Assembly: GCA_021835265.1 (NCBI GenBank)
Contig: JAKBQK010000351.1
Location: 1-7,456, forward strand
From: Thermoplasmata archaeon
GTDB taxonomy: Archaea > Thermoplasmatota > Thermoplasmata > Thermoplasmatales > Thermoplasmataceae
Length of the DNA stretch: 7,456 bases
Direction: 5' to 3'
Every line of letters starts with the position of its first letter. Position 1 is the stretch's first letter. Under the pieces are notes generated by a model. That model saw only the letters and a list, made by a program, of their open reading frames with translations, did no database searches and was not told the origin of the DNA. Shown piece by piece: positions 1-4,932 of this stretch. Position numbers and translations under genes: made by a program.

Positions 1-88
1 CTAGAAACATTTGAGAACTTGATGATTGTGTTAACAACTGCAGTATAAGTTTCCCTGAGTATTTCCGGTAAAAGGTACTCTGTCTAGC

Positions 89-118
89 TTGAAGGTAAAT
101 GTGAGGTGTAAATAGATT
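89..118 (+). promoter_or_regulatory. Weak candidate promoter for drmE
   Basis: TTGAAG at 89-94 and TAGATT at 113-118 are separated by 18 nt, a poor but possible bacterial -35/-10 pair. The overlapping TAAATA at 109-114 could instead be an archaeal TATA-like element placing transcription start close to the ATG at 141. A second candidate further upstream is TTGATG (19-24) with TATAAG (44-49) at 19 nt spacing. Because drmE faces away from the drmABC operon, some promoter must lie here or just left of the window. The exact choice is a guess from short motifs. Confidence 0.2.
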
Positions 119-122
119 GAAA

Positions 123-127
123 GAGGT
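123..127 (+). promoter_or_regulatory. Poorly spaced ribosome binding site of drmE
   Basis: GAGGT at 123-127 is the only Shine-Dalgarno-like match before drmE, and it lies 13 nt from the ATG at 141, longer than usual. An in-frame TAA at 135-137 excludes any start further upstream. The next in-frame ATG, at 171, has no better site. Translation of drmE therefore looks weakly initiated, or leaderless if transcription starts near 138. Confidence 0.35.
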
Positions 128-140
128 AGATTACTAACCA

Positions 141-2597
141 ATGGCCATATCCAGAGATAATCCTCTTTACATGGTCTCCAAAGAAACTCTGAGGGATGCA
201 GTTTACAAGGAGTCATCGTACTTCTGTTACTTCTCAACATCAGAAGAGACGCGATTTCTTTTCCCGCGCCCTCTTTATCTGGCTGAAGATAGAGTTTATA
301 TTCCCGACACAGACAAGGAACTCGCTATAGAATCTCTGTTTTATGTAGGTCAAGGAGAAAACGTGGCGTCCATAAGTCCTTATTATGAGTGCAAATACTC
401 ACCATATCCCCTATTACTTTCCGCTAGAACCTTACTTATGGGAACGATGTCATCAATCTTAGTGATTGGTGGTAAAAGCGTTTGGAAAAATATGTTGAAG
501 AATACTTACGCTCATGGAAACAAAGGTAACATTGCTCTTGAAGAAGACTACAGATTCCCAGATCTTTCACATTACACTTATTCTGCTCATGGGATTACGG
601 GACGTATCAGAAATAAAAAAGCGAGGTGGATATTTTCTGGATTCTTTAATTGCGATCTTTGGCACACTCTGGATAAAATTGCACTTATCTTGGTAGATTT
701 TACCTCAGGGGAACTATTGAATGTAGGAGAATCTGACATTGATGAGATACTGAATTATGCTGAAAGCGCTAAGATACCATGTATCTTCTATCTTAGAAAC
801 AAATGGGATAAATTTGCTGAAATCCTTAAAGACAAGAGACCGAAATTTATCAGTGTAAAACCCGTGACAAAGAGTAAGGCCATAGAGGATTCTCCTCCAA
901 AGGATATTTCGGTATACGATAAAAATCTAGAAAAAATGATTATTTCGTATAACATACGCGCCCGTAAAATATTCAAATTGACCAGGGAAAGAAATTACCA
1001 TATCGAAAGAGTTAGGAATTTTGAACAGAGTGATGAGATTTATAAAAATTTCAAATACGCAAAGTCACTAATTGACAAAAAGGTACCCAATGAATTTGAC
1101 GGCAATTTTCTAAGAATCCTTTGGAGACTAATCACTTCAGTTCAGTCAACTTTAGGAAAATTCAAAACGACCGACTTTGAAATTGATGGTTCATATCCAG
1201 AAATCTTGGAACTGAAGAATAGACTATATGATTCGATCTTCAAACACGACGGGGAAATTAAAGAAGCACTTGAGGACCTTCATGAGTCTGTAATGAATTT
1301 CATACTGCAATATCGCGACAAATTAACGCCAAAAGGTGAAGCATTAATCCGTATATTAGAGGATTTCGTTGCCAAAGATAAAACTTGTACAGTAGTGTCT
1401 GAAAGTTCAAGATCAAGTGAACTCATTAAAGTCATATTGCAGTCAACAGATAAATATGGGGAGAAGGTCCATGTCATATCATATGGTGAATTACAAAATT
1501 CTCCTGAGACCGATCAATTGATTTTTTTGAATCCACCGATAGGGCTGGCGAAAGGAACTCTTCTGACTTCTACTTCAAATAACCTAACGATTCTCTCTTA
1601 TAAAGGACAGGAACAATGGGCTGAAAAGCTCATCAAAGACTTAATCGCATTGAGCAGTGAAAAATCACCGGATGATAATGAACTACAAGACCTTGGGTGG
1701 AGAGAAAGATACAATATCAATTTATCAAAGTCAGGATACATAAACAGTAAAACCAATGAAAATGAAATAGAAGTAGAAATCAGGTTAAATGAAGAGTTAA
1801 GCGAGTTGGCTGAAAGAGATTATATAGATTTTGATTTATCATTATCGGATTTTGATGATTATGCTCTTGAAAGTGAAGAATACATTGAGGGCACTATGAC
1901 GAATGATGACTTTGGTGACAATGAGCGATATCTGATCGAACTTGGAGACGATATTATGGTAGTCCCCGAAGACAGGAAGATGGTTCTGGTGAGGGATGGA
2001 AAAAGTCATTTTGTTTTTCCTTCAAAATTACGGCCAGGGGACATAATAATGGTAAATAAGGGATTGACCCCTAAACTTATGAGTGAATTTGTCTGGGAAA
2101 TAATGCAAAAAGAAGGCAGGATTGACCGAAATAAGCATCCAAGTAATGAGTGGAGAAGACTACTCAGAGATTACATGGATAATCACCCAGAGCTCAATTA
2201 TTCAGGACTTTACGAATTGCTTAAAAATCATGGTAAGTTGGGAATAGCGCATACAGAAGCCATCTCACTTTGGTTGGCTAATGAGGACATAATCGGACCC
2301 AGAGATATGGAGACCATGCAAACCATTGGGGCTTTTTTGTCTGCTGGTGATCGGTGGAAAACTTGGTGGAGCGGAGTGAGGGAAGTAAGAAGTTTACATA
2401 ACAAACTGATGAGGCATCTGGGGTCAATTGCTAAATACAACAGTGCCAAACTTCACGATCAAGACTATGAAGACTATTATGTTGATCGCCGATTGAAAAT
2501 TAGCATTTCAGACATATCTAAATATGTCGTGTTTAGAAGAGTCACTGCATTCCCAAAAAGGATATCATCTAAGAATCCTGAAGAGAACTCATATTAA
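141..2597 (+). CDS. drmE: DISARM class 2 protein DrmE
   Basis: This is an 818-aa protein whose best match is DrmE, the signature protein of class 2 DISARM. The call rests on adjacency to drmA, drmB and drmC, on size, and on the C-terminal pattern. DrmE has no established biochemical activity. The N-terminal two-thirds (about 1-500) has alternating hydrophobic strands and helices. ILVD near 183-186 sits where a Walker B strand would be, and strand-like stretches at 415-420, 443-448 and 460-464 recall a RecA-like lobe. No Walker A or DEAD box is visible, so any helicase-type fold would be catalytically degenerate (inference). Residues 540-600 are strongly acidic. Residues 600-642 look like a small beta domain ending LRPGDIIMV. 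Residues 670-745 form a helical, HTH-like module with SLWLANEDIIGPRD, a pattern I associate with DrmE C-termini. There is no signal peptide or membrane segment. The ATG at 141 was chosen because a stop lies 6 nt upstream. The gene is convergent with drmC and overlaps it by 9 nt. Confidence 0.8.
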   Translation: MAISRDNPLYMVSKETLRDAVYKESSYFCYFSTSEETRFLFPRPLYLAEDRVYIPDTDKELAIESLFYVGQGENVASISPYYECKYSPYPLLLSARTLLMGTMSSILVIGGKSVWKNMLKNTYAHGNKGNIALEEDYRFPDLSHYTYSAHGITGRIRNKKARWIFSGFFNCDLWHTLDKIALILVDFTSGELLNVGESDIDEILNYAESAKIPCIFYLRNKWDKFAEILKDKRPKFISVKPVTKSKAIEDSPPKDISVYDKNLEKMIISYNIRARKIFKLTRERNYHIERVRNFEQSDEIYKNFKYAKSLIDKKVPNEFDGNFLRILWRLITSVQSTLGKFKTTDFEIDGSYPEILELKNRLYDSIFKHDGEIKEALEDLHESVMNFILQYRDKLTPKGEALIRILEDFVAKDKTCTVVSESSRSSELIKVILQSTDKYGEKVHVISYGELQNSPETDQLIFLNPPIGLAKGTLLTSTSNNLTILSYKGQEQWAEKLIKDLIALSSEKSPDDNELQDLGWRERYNINLSKSGYINSKTNENEIEVEIRLNEELSELAERDYIDFDLSLSDFDDYALESEEYIEGTMTNDDFGDNERYLIELGDDIMVVPEDRKMVLVRDGKSHFVFPSKLRPGDIIMVNKGLTPKLMSEFVWEIMQKEGRIDRNKHPSNEWRRLLRDYMDNHPELNYSGLYELLKNHGKLGIAHTEAISLWLANEDIIGPRDMETMQTIGAFLSAGDRWKTWWSGVREVRSLHNKLMRHLGSIAKYNSAKLHDQDYEDYYVDRRLKISISDISKYVVFRRVTAFPKRISSKNPEENSY

Positions 2598-3074
2598 CAT
2601 GGATGTCTCACTTATTCTGTCTACCATATTGGCCAGCGTCCAGACTGTTCTATCATTGATCAAGAAACCTATTTCTAGGTTCCAAACTAGTCCCTTGGAG
2701 GTGAGATTAGAAGACCCAACTATGGCTGCTACTCTATCTGAAATAAGCAATTTAGCATGGAGCTCCGATTTCTCACTCCATCGAAAAGCGTAGATTTTGC
2801 AGTGCGCGTAATTCTCCATCATTTCTTTCAGAGTCGACAAAATACCATCATCAAGGGCTTCTATATGATTGATAATCATAGTGAGTTTAACGCCTCTAGA
2901 AAGTGCTCCTTCAATTGCTTTAAGGATTCTCTCCGCCCCATGAGTCATGGAATATGAAAGGATCAGTATCTCTTCCTTAGCTTCATTTATCAGTTCAAGC
3001 AAACTCCCTTCCATAGATCTTGCACCAAGCTTCATTAGATTTGGATCAGTAGTTAAAATCTCCAGTTTGTTCAG
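2589..3074 (-). CDS. drmC: DISARM phospholipase D-like protein DrmC (short form)
   Basis: This is a PLD-superfamily protein of 161 aa from a CTG start at 3074, or 148 aa from the ATG at 3035. It carries one HKD motif, HAKLLISD (H106, K108, D113; bases 2736-2759), followed by GSSNLT and NLEIGFLI. This is the HxKxxxxD, SxNLT, N.E.G order seen in DrmC and Nuc-type enzymes. The motif is intact, so a nuclease-type site is possible if two subunits dimerise as in other single-HKD proteins. An upstream helix-strand unit (LLELINEAKEEILILS) and a second (LKAIEGALSRGVKLTMII) complete the fold. The CTG start is preferred because a perfect AAGGAGG lies 7 nt upstream; the ATG has no ribosome binding site. 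No ATG, GTG or TTG occurs in frame between them. From memory, DrmC proteins usually carry an additional N-terminal helical region, which is absent here. It is last in the drmABC operon. In the tested Bacillus system DrmC was reported to be less critical than the other components. Confidence 0.87.
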   Translation of the reverse strand: MNKLEILTTDPNLMKLGARSMEGSLLELINEAKEEILILSYSMTHGAERILKAIEGALSRGVKLTMIINHIEALDDGILSTLKEMMENYAHCKIYAFRWSEKSELHAKLLISDRVAAIVGSSNLTSKGLVWNLEIGFLINDRTVWTLANMVDRISETSMLI

Positions 3075-4921
3075 AGTGGTTCCTCCTTGATGAGATTTCT
3101 ATCGAGCCACATATTTCTGTGTTCGCATGATGTTTCTGCAATTAGAACGCATCCATAACAGCTTGAGCCACTTACCCGTCTAGACGATAAATAAAAATGT
3201 TCATCGCCACACAATGGATCATTAGAGCAAGAACTCAGAGAAACAAGTGCCGAAGATAGTATTTCTTCGAATCTTTCAACCTGAGCAACAAGTCCTCCTG
3301 AAGTTCCGTCACTACCTGGTTCAGTAGCATAGATCAGAAAACCACCTTTCGGTACCTCTGATCTGAGGTCTATGTATATCCGTTCCCTTATGGATGCTGA
3401 TGAGTATCCAGACTCAATTGAAATTGTCCTAATTAATGCGTGAGAGAGGGTATGAAGGTAGACAAAGAGAGGGTGAAGTTCATCTCTATGTTCGCTGTCT
3501 CTAAAGATATAGGGATCATAATCATTGCTGTTTTGAAAGGCTTTTGTCCATTCACTATACGAATTATTCTGATTTAATTCAAACGTACCATCATATGTGC
3601 TTACAAAAATTCCCTCTCCATGAAGTTCCATGCCAGGGTACCAAAGATCACCATCAGGTCCATCAGTTCGGAAAGCTATATCTACTGGTTTGGGCGATAA
3701 ATTTGGTTCATCGCGTCTCCTAATCTCCCTATGGAAGCTTTTCTGGACAACAACTTCTGACAACTTTTTGACTGGGGTAATAAGTATTTCCCGGCCATTC
3801 AAAGTGCTCAATCTTCTGACCCTTTCTCGTTCCACCTCGAAAAAGGTTGCTGATTTTCGCTCGGTTGAAGAATGAGGAGGAGCTCCATTATGGCTTGCAT
3901 TAATCAATGCTGTAAACTCATCCAGTATGAGATCTCTGTAATTGTATGGTTCTTCTCCACCTAGATCTGCGATTGCGGTTCTAATTTCCTCCCATCCGCA
4001 GTTCAGTATTGCTGAAACCTTCTCAGACCTTAAATCCCCAGTTCTTTCAAGAGTTTTCAGCATATTTTCAAATTCCGCTATTCCGAGGAATCCTCCTTCA
4101 AGTAACTTAATATTAATATGTGATTTTAGTACCCTATCTTGGAGCATTCTGTGAAGTGCTGTATCTCTTGGAGGAATGGTAAAAAGTGCTACTATATTGG
4201 GCAATCTGAGGTTTGAGGCTTGCCTTTGAATCATTCGCGCTTTTGCTTCGCATCTTTCATTGTGAGTTCTGGAACCCCTGTAACCTTCAAGATGCGGGTG
4301 TCTTCCCCAGCAGTTCCACTCTCCATTGTAAGCTAGATCAAGCGTTCTACTTTTTTTACCGCATTGTGGGCAAGAAAGATGTATGTTTGAGAGTGAACTG
4401 CCCCCTCCAACCCAGTAAAACCAGTCATGATTATCACATCTTTGATTGCCTTCATGCAAGAAGAAATCCCAAGAAAAATCATCCAGATGTCCATTAGGGC
4501 AAGCCAAAATGAACCTGATTGCTTCTTTGTGTTTATTTGTACCATCGTGGCAAACTGGACATCTTTCCAAGCTTGAATGAAATAGAACAGAATTAGGTTC
4601 AGCTCCATTTGTGGTATGTGAAAGAGTGTTAACACATAAATTCCAATTTGGAAAAGATTTAGTCCGGTACAATGGAGTATCTTCTGGTTTCTGTAATTCG
4701 GCGTTTGAAGGCAGTCTGTACACCCTAGCTCCTCCCAGTATTCCTTTAGACATCCTAGAATCAGAAATTTCATAATCTTCTGGTCTCAGATTCTGACTAT
4801 TAAATAGTGAAACGTCTGGCATTGGGATTATCCTGGAACCGTTTCTTCCTTCTATTATCGCCCCAGGGCCATAAGTCAGAATGAACTGAGAGGGTCTTAT
4901 GCTTTGAGTTCTTGTTGACAT
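3071..4921 (-). CDS. drmB: DISARM protein DrmB (DUF1998, zinc-binding)
   Basis: This 616-aa protein is a complete DrmB, partner of the DrmA helicase in the DISARM core. The N-terminus has the family signature RPSQFILTYGPGAIIEG (9-25). A first cysteine region follows: CPVC at 121-124, CPNGH at 141-145, C162 and CPQC at 184-187, then C204 and C224. These could bind one or two zinc ions. Residues 490-515 (HTLSHALIRTI, then RERIYIDL) and 527-545 (GFLIYATEPGSDGTSGGLV) are the DUF1998 core. The C-terminus has C565, C571, the pair C588/C591, and SCEHRNMWLDR at 598-608, the four-cysteine arrangement typical of DUF1998/MZB-like domains. There is no helicase motif of its own. In characterised systems DrmB binds DrmA to form a DNA-loading complex. 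It starts 9 nt after the drmA stop with a good AGGTG site and overlaps drmC by 4 nt at its stop. It is cytoplasmic, with no signal peptide. Confidence 0.94.
   Translation of the reverse strand: MSTRTQSIRPSQFILTYGPGAIIEGRNGSRIIPMPDVSLFNSQNLRPEDYEISDSRMSKGILGGARVYRLPSNAELQKPEDTPLYRTKSFPNWNLCVNTLSHTTNGAEPNSVLFHSSLERCPVCHDGTNKHKEAIRFILACPNGHLDDFSWDFFLHEGNQRCDNHDWFYWVGGGSSLSNIHLSCPQCGKKSRTLDLAYNGEWNCWGRHPHLEGYRGSRTHNERCEAKARMIQRQASNLRLPNIVALFTIPPRDTALHRMLQDRVLKSHINIKLLEGGFLGIAEFENMLKTLERTGDLRSEKVSAILNCGWEEIRTAIADLGGEEPYNYRDLILDEFTALINASHNGAPPHSSTERKSATFFEVERERVRRLSTLNGREILITPVKKLSEVVVQKSFHREIRRRDEPNLSPKPVDIAFRTDGPDGDLWYPGMELHGEGIFVSTYDGTFELNQNNSYSEWTKAFQNSNDYDPYIFRDSEHRDELHPLFVYLHTLSHALIRTISIESGYSSASIRERIYIDLRSEVPKGGFLIYATEPGSDGTSGGLVAQVERFEEILSSALVSLSSCSNDPLCGDEHFYLSSRRVSGSSCYGCVLIAETSCEHRNMWLDRNLIKEEPL
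3072..3088 (-). promoter_or_regulatory. Shine-Dalgarno site and CTG start of drmC inside the drmB end
   Basis: On the minus strand AAGGAGG (3088-3082) lies in the last codons of drmB. It is followed after 7 nt by CTG at 3074-3072, and the CTGA overlaps the drmB TGA stop (3073-3071). This geometry equals the familiar ATGA stop-start coupling except for the non-canonical first base. It strongly suggests that ribosomes finishing drmB reinitiate on drmC. Confidence 0.65.
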
Positions 4922-4925
4922 TTTA

Positions 4926-4932
4926 CACCTTT
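4926..4932 (-). promoter_or_regulatory. Ribosome binding site of drmB overlapping the drmA stop
   Basis: AAAGGTG on the minus strand begins inside the TAA stop of drmA (4933-4931) and ends 4 nt before the drmB ATG (4921-4919). The match is to the 3' part of the consensus AGGAGGTG, so the effective spacing is normal. The tight placement supports a single drmA-drmB transcript with coupled translation and settles the drmB start. Confidence 0.7.

Larger units (their letters stand above)
1..140. other. Non-coding leader and left boundary upstream of drmE
   Basis: No convincing gene lies here. The only plus-strand frame open from the left edge runs 15 codons to a TAA at 46-48. It could be the tail of an upstream gene, but so short an open stretch is expected by chance. 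The rest is AT-rich leader sequence in front of drmE. It contains an 8-bp palindrome, TGTTAACA, at 29-36, and two weak promoter-like hexamer pairs described separately. I see no terminator hairpin, tRNA, or integrase-type repeat that would mark an island edge. Confidence 0.5.

Noticed and set aside
29..36. TGTTAACA palindrome as an operator for drmE
   Set aside because: It is only 8 bp, is not extended by flanking symmetry, and is not repeated. Chance occurrence is likely.
1..48. Open frame from the left edge ending at TAA 46-48, as the tail of an upstream gene
   Set aside because: Fifteen codons without a stop is not significant and the translation has no recognisable motif. It is kept only as a note.
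171..173. Alternative drmE start at the second in-frame ATG
   Set aside because: It has no Shine-Dalgarno match. The ATG at 141 has at least a distant GAGGT and is the longest possible start after an in-frame stop.
2524..2793. 89-aa plus-strand ORF spanning the drmE end and antisense to drmC
   Set aside because: It is antisense to the HKD-encoding region, shows no motif of its own, and has no ribosome binding site. drmC explains the sequence.
4333..4773. 146-aa minus-strand ORF within drmB, and the other long alternative frames inside drmA, drmB and drmE
   Set aside because: They are overlapped completely by well-supported genes, lack ribosome binding sites and recognisable motifs, and have compositions typical of shadow frames.
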